From: Salegentibacter sp.
Lineage (GTDB): Bacteria; Bacteroidota; Bacteroidia; Flavobacteriales; Flavobacteriaceae
Direction of reading: 5' to 3'
Assembly: GCA_017795085.1 (NCBI GenBank)
Contig: CP051246.1
Span: 1,242,514-1,306,513, forward strand
Length of the DNA stretch: 64,000 bases
In this document: positions 48,041 through 57,581 of the stretch, in pieces
Position numbering within the stretch: position 1 is the first letter of the stretch
How the letters are laid out: every line of letters starts with the position of its first letter
Notes under the pieces: model-generated
The model's input: the letters and a program-made list of their open reading frames with translations, nothing else
What the model was told of the DNA's origin: nothing
Database searches by the model: none
Made by a program: the position numbers and the translations under genes

Positions 48041-48811
48041 TCAATCTATAACTGATAAAAGTTCTTTGGGAGTTTGTCCTGTGTACTGTTTGAAAGTCTT
48101 TATGAAATGCGACTGGTCAGCAAATCCATTGTCATAGGCTATATTTATGAGATTTGTGTAGTCTGAATCCTTAATTTGATTGAGAGAAAAGCTAAATTGA
48201 ATAATTTTAGAAAACTGCTTCGGTGTTACGCCAATTTCCGACAAAAATTTTCTTTCGAAGGTTCGTTCGGTAATGAATAATTGTTTTCGCAATTTTTTAA
48301 TTGGCAATGTTCCCTTGGTGTTGATAATGGATGAAATAGCCATTTTAATGACATTGTCCGGGTTGTTTGAAGATTTTTTTACTAGACTGAAAACATAATC
48401 TGTAATAATATCAATCTGTTGATTTGTTGATTTTTGAGCGAGTTTAGTGATAATTTGATGGGTGTCTATATTTACAATATTCACTAAATCATAACATTCA
48501 TCATTTATTGATCTAGGATCAATATCCAGTAATAACCGAGTAGTAAACGGGTATAACTGAAAAACAATTAATTTGTAGGACCCATTAATTAAAAGTTTAA
48601 TGGGCTGGATAGTCTGACCAAATAGAAAAAAATTGGTTAGTTTCTTGTTTCGAGGAAGTAATTGGATTTTTTGTTGGGTTTCAGAAAACATTATTCCCGG
48701 GAATCCATCTGCATAAAAGGGCAGTTTATGTTCAATTTCATCAGCATTTTCTAAAAGAAATATTTCACGCACAAATGCTGAAATCTTTTCGTTTATTTCT
48801 AATCTATCCAA
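48041..48811 (-). CDS. AraC-family transcriptional regulator
   Basis: A 256-residue regulator. The C-terminal double helix-turn-helix is clear (ITERTFERKFLSEIGVTPKQFSKIIQFSFSLNQIKDSDYTNLINIAYDNGFADQSHFIKTFKQYTGQTPKEL). The N-terminal 150 residues resemble the DUF6597/cupin-like sensing domain often found in this group (GFPGIMFSETQQKIQLLP). It probably controls the adjacent NAD(P)-binding gene. The inducer is unknown. Confidence 0.85.
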   Translation of the reverse strand: MDRLEINEKISAFVREIFLLENADEIEHKLPFYADGFPGIMFSETQQKIQLLPRNKKLTNFFLFGQTIQPIKLLINGSYKLIVFQLYPFTTRLLLDIDPRSINDECYDLVNIVNIDTHQIITKLAQKSTNQQIDIITDYVFSLVKKSSNNPDNVIKMAISSIINTKGTLPIKKLRKQLFITERTFERKFLSEIGVTPKQFSKIIQFSFSLNQIKDSDYTNLINIAYDNGFADQSHFIKTFKQYTGQTPKELLSVID

Positions 48812-48850
48812 GTAACTTTTTGGTTTTGCTTACCCATAACGGTTTCGTGA

Positions 48851-49110
48851 TCGAGTAGGCAAAGGAGTTTTACCTTTTCCCCTCTCAAAGGAACCGTGCT
48901 TGATAGTCTCTCTCCCATCATACGGCTCTTCTTATACAAATATAAGCTATTACATTGATTTTGAGAACTCCCAGTGATAAAAACAAGTTTGGAAGTTGCT
49001 TTTGTAAGCTTGCTAAGCATTTGTCGACTTTCCTCAAACTGGTTTTAGAAGGCTTATATCTTCTTCTTGTCCAATACACCAACCGACTTATCCTCAGTGG
49101 ACAGCTTACG
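48851..49110 (-). mobile_element. 3' relic of a group II intron (maturase tail and domains V-VI)
   Basis: On the minus strand, 49110-48960 encodes LVYWTRRRYKPSKTSLRK and LQKQLPNLFLSLGVLK, matching the extreme C-terminus of intron-encoded reverse transcriptases (pattern 'L-WARRRYK...A...L..I....P.LF.HW..G'). Next, 48928-48891 gives GAGCCGTATGATGGG ... AAGCACGGTTC, the domain V hairpin. Then a domain VI-like hairpin closes with GCCTACTCGA near 48851. The rest of the intron is absent. It ends 40 bases before the AraC gene. The remainder of the gap, 49111-49431, shows nothing I recognise. Confidence 0.65.
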
Positions 49111-49431
49111 ATCCCAATAACTATCAAAACCAGTTCAGTCAACATAGCAAATAGCGTTGGCCTATCGGCAAGTCATTTAGTTGTTATACCAAGTTATTTT
49201 TCTTCCATTTTACTTGCTAGTAATTCTTTAAAGAAGTCAGATACCATTGCTTTTCCTGAATCCATACTCGAATCTACATTAGATAAAATTATTAGGGTAT
49301 AATCCGATTCTGGTGAGTAGATAATCTCCCTAATAATCATTTTAATGTATATCCTCCTGATTTATACATCTAATCGTCAATGGAAATTAATTTCTAATCA
49401 GTTAAGAAATTAAAAATCTTAATAAGATGAT

Positions 49432-50400
49432 TTACTGAAAAATACTAAATCGATGATTTCCATCGGCTTTACCAAAAACAATGGCCGCTGCTCCCAAACT
49501 ACCGGCAATATTCCCCAGTTGGGCGGCTACGATTTCCGTATGTTCTCCACAATCAGGCATCATATTTTTATAAGCTACTTTTTTTATCATATCTATATAA
49601 AATTGACCGGCATCCGAGATACCTCCTCCTATTACGATTTTTTGAGGAGCAAAGATATTAATGAAAGAAGCTATGCCATGTCCAAGATATTCGGTATGTT
49701 CCTGAATGCTTTGAATGGCAAATGGATCATTCTTTTTAAATTTTTTTACAATGTAAAGACCATCGATATTGTCTTTATAGTTTCCCGATAATTCCTTGTA
49801 TCGTTTAACTAATACAGAAGTAGAGGCATATGCTTCAAGACATCCCCGGCCACCGCAATTACAATCAATACCCTTATGTTCAACAACGATATGACCCAAT
49901 TCAGCACCTCTATTCTTATAACCACTATATATGCTGCCATTGATAATGATAGCGCCACCAATTCCGGTACCTATGGTTAGGCATATAACATCGCTGCAAC
50001 CTCTTGCAGCACCATAATGCAATTCACCATAGCCCATTAAATTAGCATCGTTGTCAATACTGACAGGTAATTTGAATCGTTCTGAAAAATATCCAGATAG
50101 ATCTAATTGCTCCCATCCTTCGAGGTTATCCGCAGCACCGATAACAACCCCGTCCAAGATGATACCCGGAGAACCAATCCCGATTCCGACGATCTCGAGT
50201 TTTTTTTCAAAAGACTCATATAGGGTTGTTTGGATTATTTGTTCGATAGTATCTAGAATAGTATCTCTGGTAGCCTCTATTCCAATAGGTACGATGTGAG
50301 TAAACCGGATAGCCCCCGTTTCACAGACTAGAGCTGATTTTACATAAGTTCCTCCCAAATCTATTCCGATGGCATATTTAAAATTTTCTATTAGGCTCAT
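49432..50400 (-). CDS. ROK-family sugar kinase
   Basis: A 322-residue ROK kinase without a DNA-binding domain. The ATP/phosphate motifs AIGIDLGGTYVKSALV and LTIGTGIGGAIIINGSI, the sugar-site GHIVVEHKG, the zinc motif CNCGGRGCLEAYAS (Cys180, 182, 187) and the IVIGGGISDAG segment are all present. It phosphorylates a hexose or aminosugar at O6. It is the last gene of the nine-gene operon and follows the dehydrogenase by 4 bases. Confidence 0.92.
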   Translation of the reverse strand: MSLIENFKYAIGIDLGGTYVKSALVCETGAIRFTHIVPIGIEATRDTILDTIEQIIQTTLYESFEKKLEIVGIGIGSPGIILDGVVIGAADNLEGWEQLDLSGYFSERFKLPVSIDNDANLMGYGELHYGAARGCSDVICLTIGTGIGGAIIINGSIYSGYKNRGAELGHIVVEHKGIDCNCGGRGCLEAYASTSVLVKRYKELSGNYKDNIDGLYIVKKFKKNDPFAIQSIQEHTEYLGHGIASFINIFAPQKIVIGGGISDAGQFYIDMIKKVAYKNMMPDCGEHTEIVAAQLGNIAGSLGAAAIVFGKADGNHRFSIFQ

Positions 50401-50404
50401 ATAT

Positions 50405-51409
50405 CTATAAGTTAATTACTTTTCTTTTTTGTGACGATTCATAAGCTGCATCCATAATCCTTAGTACCACAAGCCCCTCTGTTAAACCCGGTACAGGTTG
50501 CTTTCGCGTTTGTATGCAATTTACAAAAGATTGCATTTGATGAGTATATATAATTTGACTACAGTGTTCGTCTCTTTTGGGGAACTCAGGAATTATCTCT
50601 TCTGAAGATTCTCCTTTTTTTAATTTTAAATAGGTTGGAAATAAAGATGCATATCCTTCTGTTCCAAATATGCTACTGCTAGCTTCAGGACCATCCCTGT
50701 GAGGATGCCACCATCCGCTTTCAATAATACTTTCCGTTCCATTGTCCCATGAAATTAATATAATCCCGGTATCGTCAACATCATAATCTCCAAAATTTGT
50801 TGCGATTCGGGCATAAACTTGTAAAGGGTTAGGATCTCCAAGTAAATACCTTATAGTATCAATGGCATGAATACCCATATCCGCTAAAGCTCCACCTCCT
50901 GCCAGCTTCTTTTTAGTAAACCAGCCGCTTGGTCCCCAATTTTCATGTATTCCATATCCTTTGGTTTTAAAAACCCTGCCCAGTTTTCCAGTGTTGATAC
51001 TTTCTTTAATAAATTTGGCTTCCGTATCAAAACGCCACATATGGCCTACCATTACTAATTGCCCAGTTTTCCTGGCTGTTGTAGCAATACTTTCTCCCTC
51101 TCTGGTATTGATAGCCATAGGCTTTTCAAGAAATACATCTTTGCCGTTTTTGAGAAATTCAATGGCATAGGGCGAGTGAAATGAATTAGGGGTGCTGATT
51201 ATCACGGCATCTATGTCAGGGTTTCTCATGATAGGGGCAATCGAAGTATAGACATACTTTATTTGGTAAGTGTAAGCAAATTTTTCAGCCTTTTCCATAT
51301 GCCTCGAAACCACAGCCAGTATTTCTATCTCGGGCATGGTCATTAGTCCGCGCGCATGATAGTGGGCTATATAACCTGCTCCAATAAGGGCGAGTTTTAT
51401 TTTTTTCAT
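50405..51409 (-). CDS. Gfo/Idh/MocA-family NAD(P)-dependent dehydrogenase
   Basis: A 334-residue oxidoreductase. The Rossmann part opens with LALIGAGYIAHYHARGL; the catalytic lysine lies in FLEKPMAI; the C-terminal domain has MGIHAIDTIRYLLGDPNP with the conserved aspartate and histidine. Members oxidise sugars, inositols or their phosphates, often at C3. It shares one base with the end of the phosphoesterase gene (51409) and precedes the ROK kinase, so it acts in the same catabolic route. Substrate is inferred only from context. Confidence 0.9.
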   Translation of the reverse strand: MKKIKLALIGAGYIAHYHARGLMTMPEIEILAVVSRHMEKAEKFAYTYQIKYVYTSIAPIMRNPDIDAVIISTPNSFHSPYAIEFLKNGKDVFLEKPMAINTREGESIATTARKTGQLVMVGHMWRFDTEAKFIKESINTGKLGRVFKTKGYGIHENWGPSGWFTKKKLAGGGALADMGIHAIDTIRYLLGDPNPLQVYARIATNFGDYDVDDTGIILISWDNGTESIIESGWWHPHRDGPEASSSIFGTEGYASLFPTYLKLKKGESSEEIIPEFPKRDEHCSQIIYTHQMQSFVNCIQTRKQPVPGLTEGLVVLRIMDAAYESSQKRKVINL

Positions 51410-53217
51410 TACTTTTTTATTTCAAAAGCATCAACAATTTCCCCGCTATCATTAAAGGCTTTGTATTGGAGTACATCGTCCTTTATGGCCATATGTTGAT
51501 AAAAAAGTCCCTCTTTAAATCGTTTTTCAGCATAGGGTTCCTCACCAATATCATCATGATTCGCATTTGTACCAACAGAAATGGTATATATCGTTCCTTT
51601 TTCAAATGAAGCTACTACTTCGCCATTATTAATGGGTTTTGAGCGCATATAATAATGTATGTGTCCTGACATGACCATATCCACATGATAGGTATCAAAA
51701 ATTTCACCCCATGCTTCTTGAATGTCCTTATAAGGTTCTTCAAAATTGTAGGGAGGAAAATGAAATATAGCAAATTTCCACTTTGCCTTAGTGTTCTTCA
51801 ATTGATTTTCTATCCACTGAGTCTGCGCCTCGTTCGGATGTGTTGAATCGATCATAAGAAACAAGGCGTCGCCATACTCAAAGGCGTAGGTGCTTTCCGG
51901 ATGTACAGCTTTAGGTCCATTTATTGGAAAACTAAAGAGGTCGTAGTACATCCAAGCTCCTAAACCGTCTTGGCGATCGTGGTTTCCTGGTACCAGCATT
52001 AAGGGTTTTTTAGAAAAAACCTCCTTTTCATAGCCAAAAAATTCATCCCATTCATTCCTGTAGAGTCCGGTACTTACAATATCACCAGCAATGGAATAAA
52101 AAGCTATTTCAGGATGCCGAAGATCAGCTCTTTGAAGATTTGCTGCCCATCTTGAATCTTTGTGCGTATCTCCGAACCAAATAAATGAAAAGTCTTTGGA
52201 TTGCTTTGGTTCTGTTTTAAAATTATAGGTTTTTGACCAGGCACTGTTTTTCGCGTTACCGACCTTATACTGATACCTTGATCCACTTTTCAGGTCTTTT
52301 AGATGGATATTATGACGATGAATATATCGATCGTTAAAGAGCATTCTATCCTCCATTACTTTAGTAGATGCTTGTAGTGAGATTGTATCGTCGGTTCCTG
52401 ATTTCCAATAAATAATATTCGCATTGTTGACCGTGGTATCGGTTCTCCATTGAATATCCATGGAACTGGTGGGGTCATTGTTCCAGGTAAGTACAATTTG
52501 GTCGGGCTTACCGGAGGAAGGAAATTTTGTTTCTCTAAAAGCCCCTATAATATGAGCCTCCCTGGCTCTTCCTCTTACTGTAGTAAACAAGCGTTGCCCC
52601 TTAAGATCTTCCGGTAATTCGGTAATGCTTAAGTCGGACCAATCGTGATAAGTAAAAGCTCCACGTTCCATGGTTTCCAGGGAATACTTGGGATAAATTT
52701 CCGTTACTTTTAGATCGTCTGAATCCTTCTTAGGTCCTACGGTGATAAAATATACGGGGCGATGCTTGTCAAAGCCCGGTATGCCTAGACGAACCCAACC
52801 GGGTTCATAATCTTTTTGCCATACTTCATAAGTGTAGTTTTCGTTTTTTACAAGCTTCTCTGTTTTTTGAAAACCACTTTCTTTTAACCAAAAAGGAATA
52901 GTGGCTTGATCAATGTTACGCATTAATGAAACCGTAACTGGTACATTGACTTTAAAATACTGATATTGACTGGCCAGAACGGATTTTTCCTTATCAGATA
53001 AAAAATCCAATATAAAGTCATTATCAATATTTTGAAGTTCACTAGGGGTTACGTGTTTATATAGTCTTGTGATGGCATTATCCATTACCTCTTTGACCGT
53101 TGTTTCATTATCTTGTTCTTTTTTTGAGTTGGACGAGCAAGAAGTGGCAAAGATTAGGATAGCTAGATATAATAATCTTATTTTAAATACTTTATATGGT
53201 GATTTTGATTCAGACAT
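51409..53217 (-). CDS. Purple-acid-phosphatase-like metallophosphoesterase lipoprotein
   Basis: A 602-residue lipoprotein (signal ends LIFATSCSS). It has a unique N-terminal region (about 1-210), a fibronectin-like purple-acid-phosphatase N-domain (QIVLTWNNDPTSSMDIQWRT, about 225-330) and the calcineurin-like catalytic domain with FSFIWFGDTHKDS, YSIAGDIVSTG, VPGNHDRQDG and VMSGHIHYYMR, supplying the two-metal ligands. It should remove phosphate from extracellular organophosphates. It lies 5 bases after the truncated GDPD gene in the operon. Confidence 0.9.
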   Translation of the reverse strand: MSESKSPYKVFKIRLLYLAILIFATSCSSNSKKEQDNETTVKEVMDNAITRLYKHVTPSELQNIDNDFILDFLSDKEKSVLASQYQYFKVNVPVTVSLMRNIDQATIPFWLKESGFQKTEKLVKNENYTYEVWQKDYEPGWVRLGIPGFDKHRPVYFITVGPKKDSDDLKVTEIYPKYSLETMERGAFTYHDWSDLSITELPEDLKGQRLFTTVRGRAREAHIIGAFRETKFPSSGKPDQIVLTWNNDPTSSMDIQWRTDTTVNNANIIYWKSGTDDTISLQASTKVMEDRMLFNDRYIHRHNIHLKDLKSGSRYQYKVGNAKNSAWSKTYNFKTEPKQSKDFSFIWFGDTHKDSRWAANLQRADLRHPEIAFYSIAGDIVSTGLYRNEWDEFFGYEKEVFSKKPLMLVPGNHDRQDGLGAWMYYDLFSFPINGPKAVHPESTYAFEYGDALFLMIDSTHPNEAQTQWIENQLKNTKAKWKFAIFHFPPYNFEEPYKDIQEAWGEIFDTYHVDMVMSGHIHYYMRSKPINNGEVVASFEKGTIYTISVGTNANHDDIGEEPYAEKRFKEGLFYQHMAIKDDVLQYKAFNDSGEIVDAFEIKK

Positions 53218-53222
53218 GATTT

Positions 53223-53642
53223 TTAGTTTTGATTTATCATTTGTATTGATGCTGTTTCTATTTTAAAAGAGACGGTATAGTTATATTTTGGAAAAGCAGC
53301 TATTAAAGATTTCCAATTTTCTATCTCAAGGGTTTTTAATTCTTGAAGCTTCGTTTTATGAATATATCCGGTACCATCGAATGTTCTCTTAATGGCATTA
53401 TGCCTTATTACAAGTTGATTGTCTTTTGAGAGTAGCAAGTCAAATTCAATTTTTTGTGCACTAAGTCCAAGAGCCTCCTCAAAAGCTGTAATAATATTTT
53501 CCCGATGGTTTTCCACCGTTCCCCTATGGGCGCAAAGATCCTTTAGGGATGAATTTCCTTGCTGCTTGAATCCTGTGGAAGCTTTTGAAAAATCGAAGCT
53601 TAAAAACACCAATAGAAAAACTATAAATATGCTTGACTTCAT
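53223..53642 (-). CDS. Truncated glycerophosphodiester phosphodiesterase-like protein
   Basis: A 139-residue exported protein (signal SSIFIVFLLVFLSFDFSKAS). It keeps the first half of a GDPD TIM barrel: CAHRGTVENHRENIITAF (catalytic HR and an NHREN form of the usual PENT), QKIEFDLLLSKDNQLVIRHN (ExD and H) and DGTGYIHKTKLQELKTLEI. It stops at KIETASIQ, where a normal GDPD of 250-300 residues would continue through the remaining strands. Either the C-terminal half was deleted or a short form is used. It is placed between DegT and the phosphatase without breaking the operon. Confidence 0.7.
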   Translation of the reverse strand: MKSSIFIVFLLVFLSFDFSKASTGFKQQGNSSLKDLCAHRGTVENHRENIITAFEEALGLSAQKIEFDLLLSKDNQLVIRHNAIKRTFDGTGYIHKTKLQELKTLEIENWKSLIAAFPKYNYTVSFKIETASIQMINQN

Positions 53643-53698
53643 CCGTTTATTTTTTTGTGTTTAAGTTGGTCCTGTTCATCGGGAAGGAAGGATGTTTT

Positions 53699-54982
53699 CT
53701 AGTCCATTAACTCCGCTGCGTAAGTATGAATTTTATTTATAGCTATAGCAATACGATCCATATCAGCTGTTGTTCCCATTAAAGCCTTGTGGTGAATGCA
53801 TACTGATTCTTCTTTAAAAATACGTTCACAGTTGGGCAGTAAAAACCTTTTGGGATCGATAGCTTTCCAATAGGCCTCATTTAATTTATGTCTGGAAGGT
53901 TTTGTGTGAGGCACATATAAGGAACAATTATTTAACGGTTCGTAGCTGGCATCTATAAGGATTCCTAGTTCAGCTTCCAAAGCACTTCTGAATTTATCTA
54001 TGGGCAAGCCTTTAAATTCATCTTGGGAATATCTAAATGCAAAATTGAAGTATGCTTTTTTAGTTTCCCTTTTATTGCGAGGAATGGGAGCTACTCCAGG
54101 GATTCTTTCAAGCAAGGTATTCAAATATTCCCCATTGGCATCCCTGGTGGCATTTTGCGCTGGTAGCCGTTTTAGGCCTTCCACCAAAATGGCAGCCTGG
54201 AATTCGGTTATTCTCAGGTTCCCTGACTGTATAAAATTGCCATCGTCATCTCCATAATCTCCTGCTCCCTTATCATAATTAAAGGCATCGGTTTGAGGTC
54301 TTCTTCCGCAGTTTCTAAGGGCGTCCAATCTATCGGCCAATTTAGAGTTATTGGTTGTTACAGCTCCACCTTCTCCGGCAGTCAAATGCTTGGATAGCTG
54401 AAAGCTAAAACTTCCAATATCCCCAATACTGCCCGCTTTCTTACCATTCCATTCTCCTCCATGCTTGTGGGCGCAATCCTCAATGACATAAAGATTGTGC
54501 TTTTTGGCAATTGCCATAATGGCATCCATATCCGCAAAGGCACCATATAGATGAACGGGTATAATAGCCCTGGTCTTTGCGGTTATGGCTTTTTCAATTT
54601 CCTTCGGATCAATACACCAGTTGTCCTGATTAACATCTACTAATACTGGAGTGGCATTTACATCAATTACTGTTGCAGCGGTAGCTTGCCAGGTTAGTCC
54701 GGGAAGAATAACTTCATCTCCCAGACCTATACCAAGTGCTTCAAGCGAGATTTGTAAAGTGATGGTGCCATTCACGGTACATATGGCATGTTTGACACCG
54801 GTGTACTGTGCAAAAAGTCGATTAAACTCTTTTTCTCTTGGGCCATTATAGGACCAAACGCCGCTTTTGAGTACTTCTATAAGGGCAACCTCTTCTTCTT
54901 TGCCCCATACCGGCCATTTAGGCCAGGGATGTGTAGTGGTATTACAACACGGACTACCTCCTTTAATGGCTAATTTCTTCAT
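53699..54982 (-). CDS. DegT/DnrJ/EryC1/StrS-family PLP aminotransferase
   Basis: A 427-residue PLP enzyme. VNGTITLQISLEALGIGLGDEVILPG, the AFADMDAIMAIAKKHNLYVIEDCAHKHGG stretch with the PLP aspartate, and the internal aldimine lysine K198 in FQLSKHLTAGEGGAV are evident. The 'SKHLTAGEGGA' form resembles the scyllo-inosose aminotransferase (StsC/BtrS) branch and NtdA-like sugar aminotransferases. It therefore acts on a keto-cyclitol or keto-sugar. The start overlaps the end of the GH2 gene by 20 bases. The direction, amination or deamination, is not known. Confidence 0.9.
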   Translation of the reverse strand: MKKLAIKGGSPCCNTTTHPWPKWPVWGKEEEVALIEVLKSGVWSYNGPREKEFNRLFAQYTGVKHAICTVNGTITLQISLEALGIGLGDEVILPGLTWQATAATVIDVNATPVLVDVNQDNWCIDPKEIEKAITAKTRAIIPVHLYGAFADMDAIMAIAKKHNLYVIEDCAHKHGGEWNGKKAGSIGDIGSFSFQLSKHLTAGEGGAVTTNNSKLADRLDALRNCGRRPQTDAFNYDKGAGDYGDDDGNFIQSGNLRITEFQAAILVEGLKRLPAQNATRDANGEYLNTLLERIPGVAPIPRNKRETKKAYFNFAFRYSQDEFKGLPIDKFRSALEAELGILIDASYEPLNNCSLYVPHTKPSRHKLNEAYWKAIDPKRFLLPNCERIFKEESVCIHHKALMGTTADMDRIAIAINKIHTYAAELMD

Positions 54983-57581
54983 AGCTTATATGGTGTGAAT
55001 TCCAGGCTTCAATTTCTAATTTGACAGTAGCGTTGTGCCTGAATCTTGTTTTTAAGGTTCTCTGCTCTTTGGGCAGTAAACTGATAAAGTTATCTTCCCA
55101 AAACACAGGTAAAATAGGTGATCCAGTGTTTTTATCCTGTAATTTAATGTTTATTAAAAAAGCAATTATGCTGCCGGTATTTGTTATGCTTAGGCTTAGT
55201 TCCTGTTCGGTTTCAAGTTCTTTTATTTGGTAATCTACCCCAATATCGACTTTAGCCATGCTGCTGAGCAAAGAGAGATCGGCATAGACTTTACTAGGGG
55301 TATGAAATGCGAATTCTCCTAAATCGTCCTCGTAATCCAAAACTTCTTCTTTAGTTGACAACCAGTAAAAATTCGTGTCTATTACTTTATTGTTATTATC
55401 AAATATTCGTAGGTCTATAAAATAGGTGGTAGATATATCTTTTAGGTCTTTGTCCTTAATTTTATAAAGGGGAAGAGAACTATCTTCTGAAATATCAAAG
55501 TCAATGCTTTGATCCAGGTATAATTTGGAGTTTATGTCGTAGATACGGATCCGAGCCTGTAAATTATTAGTAGGGTGAGCATAATTGTTTGTTGCATAAA
55601 TGCTATGGTCCCCATAGTTGTATATAAGATGTAATGGCGAACATGCTTTTTTGGTGGCATAGAAGGCTCCTGTTGGCATAAGGTAATAGTCATAGAGTTG
55701 CCAATACATTTTTGGCCAGGCCGCGTTTAACATCCACTGAATAATGCCCGTTGATCGGTCTCTATGAACCTGAAAGGCCTCAAACATAGGGCGCATTAAT
55801 TCATAGTTCATCGCTTGCGCTTTTTGATTAAACTCCTCTAGATTCTCCGGATTTCCATAACGCTCTCTAATTGCCGTTATAAAGCGGCTGAGGTCGCCAA
55901 ACTCATAGCGTCCACAATGATAATTCCATACATCACCAATGGGCCATAGTTGGTCCTGGGGAATAAACCTCTTTAAGCTTTCCAATTGGGGTACCTGAGC
56001 TCCCGGACCCGTTTCGGTATTAAAGCCATAAGCCCCTCCAAAATTAGTATCCGTAAACCAGTATACCGGCGCGGTATAGGCATAGGGGCCTAACATCTTA
56101 ACGCCGGAGGATCCACTGATATCACTGATAACATCTTCATTTCCTATGACATGTTTATCGCTTCCGACTCCTCCTGTTGAATTTAAATACGGTCGAGTAG
56201 AATCATATTTTTTGAAAGTTTCCAGGTATTTTTGCTCTAATTCGGTAATTGGTACTTTGTCGCTGGCGACCGTCCAAACAAATATACTTGGGTGGTTGCG
56301 CAACCAGATTAGCTGATCCTCCCAGGCGCGGGCTATGTGTTCAATGTCTTTTGGTTTGTAAACCCCACCATAACGTTCATTTACCGGGACGCCCATATGG
56401 ATTTCATGCTCCCAGTGACAGCTCCAACCAACCATAAGCAATATGCCGTGCTGGTCACAGAGGTCGTAAAGTTTATGGTCTTTTCCCCAAAAACCTTCCA
56501 AACGAATCGTATTTAAATTCATTTGTTTAACATACTTTATTTGGGCCTCTATACTATCATCCGTATCCATCAATAACAGGTCATCTGTCCAGCCGGCACC
56601 TTTTATCAGGACTTTTTGGCCATTTATTTTAAAACCTCGGTGAATATCATTTAACCAAAAGTCTTCTACCTCTCGGATGCCAAACATAATTTCAGTGGCA
56701 TCGGATACCTGCTCACCTATAATAAAGTAAATTTCTAGTTTATAAAGATTTGGATCACCTAGATGAACAGGCCACCAAAGTCTGGGGTTGTCCAGCTTCA
56801 ATTGAGGAAATACGAGAGGGTCAAATTCAATAAGCATCGAAGAATTTGCTTCCAGGCTTACTTCTTGTTGAAACTCTATATCCTCTATTTTGCCCCTTAA
56901 CATACCGGAAATGGAGGAGTGGGTTGTATTTTGTAATTCCGCAGAAACAGCAAGCTGGGCTGTATTTAAATTTCTTAAACCCACCTCTGATCGAACAAAG
57001 GGTCTTTTGATTTTTACACCTTTATATAAAACGAGTTTTACGAGTCTGAATATACCCATATTTCCATCTGGCGGAGAAGGGTTCCAATCGACAAAACCGG
57101 TACTGAAGTCTCCCGGTTTGGGAGGGATAACTTCAACAGCCAATAGGTTTTGACCAGAAATAACAGCTCCATTAATATCTAAAGAAGTCATGCGATAAGC
57201 TCCGTGAATGGACTGGCTATGGGCAATTTGTTTTCCGTTTAACCAAACATTGGCTTTGTAATTTATGCCTTCAAAATCTAAAGATGCATGAAATTCAATT
57301 TGATCCTCATTAATGTGGAAGGAAGTGGTATACCACCATGGGACTTTAAATTGTTTGGTCGGAATATGCCTAAGGTTTTCACCAAAATAAGGGGCTTTAT
57401 AAATGTGGTTGGTGACCAAAGTGCCTAAAACAGTAGAGGGGACTCGGGCGGGTATCCAATCTTTTGTATGAGAAGCTTCCAGGGAAAGCTCCTTACCTGT
57501 TATAAAAACATATTGAGAGGATTGAATTTTCCAATTCTCTCGTAATTCCAATTTTTGACACTTTATCTGTTCCCTGCTCAT
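54963..57581 (-). CDS. GH2 glycoside hydrolase of the exo-beta-D-glucosaminidase type
   Basis: An 872-residue glycosidase without an evident signal peptide. It starts with the sugar-binding jelly roll (LRENWKIQSSQYV; WIPARVPSTVLG), then immunoglobulin-like domains and a TIM barrel (KINGQKVLIKGAGWTDDLLL; LYDLCDQHGILLMVGWSCHWE). The acid/base position reads VWTVASDKVP, with Asp441 where most GH2 enzymes have NE. The nucleophile is Glu523 in NTETGPG. This Asp/Glu pair is the hallmark of the exo-beta-D-glucosaminidase (CsxA-like) subfamily. It overlaps its neighbours by 20 bases downstream and 4 bases upstream. Confidence 0.88.
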   Translation of the reverse strand: MSREQIKCQKLELRENWKIQSSQYVFITGKELSLEASHTKDWIPARVPSTVLGTLVTNHIYKAPYFGENLRHIPTKQFKVPWWYTTSFHINEDQIEFHASLDFEGINYKANVWLNGKQIAHSQSIHGAYRMTSLDINGAVISGQNLLAVEVIPPKPGDFSTGFVDWNPSPPDGNMGIFRLVKLVLYKGVKIKRPFVRSEVGLRNLNTAQLAVSAELQNTTHSSISGMLRGKIEDIEFQQEVSLEANSSMLIEFDPLVFPQLKLDNPRLWWPVHLGDPNLYKLEIYFIIGEQVSDATEIMFGIREVEDFWLNDIHRGFKINGQKVLIKGAGWTDDLLLMDTDDSIEAQIKYVKQMNLNTIRLEGFWGKDHKLYDLCDQHGILLMVGWSCHWEHEIHMGVPVNERYGGVYKPKDIEHIARAWEDQLIWLRNHPSIFVWTVASDKVPITELEQKYLETFKKYDSTRPYLNSTGGVGSDKHVIGNEDVISDISGSSGVKMLGPYAYTAPVYWFTDTNFGGAYGFNTETGPGAQVPQLESLKRFIPQDQLWPIGDVWNYHCGRYEFGDLSRFITAIRERYGNPENLEEFNQKAQAMNYELMRPMFEAFQVHRDRSTGIIQWMLNAAWPKMYWQLYDYYLMPTGAFYATKKACSPLHLIYNYGDHSIYATNNYAHPTNNLQARIRIYDINSKLYLDQSIDFDISEDSSLPLYKIKDKDLKDISTTYFIDLRIFDNNNKVIDTNFYWLSTKEEVLDYEDDLGEFAFHTPSKVYADLSLLSSMAKVDIGVDYQIKELETEQELSLSITNTGSIIAFLINIKLQDKNTGSPILPVFWEDNFISLLPKEQRTLKTRFRHNATVKLEIEAWNSHHISYEEISH

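Noticed and set aside
48955..49302. Plus-strand 115-codon frame
   Set aside because: It is the reverse of the intron maturase tail and has no family features.
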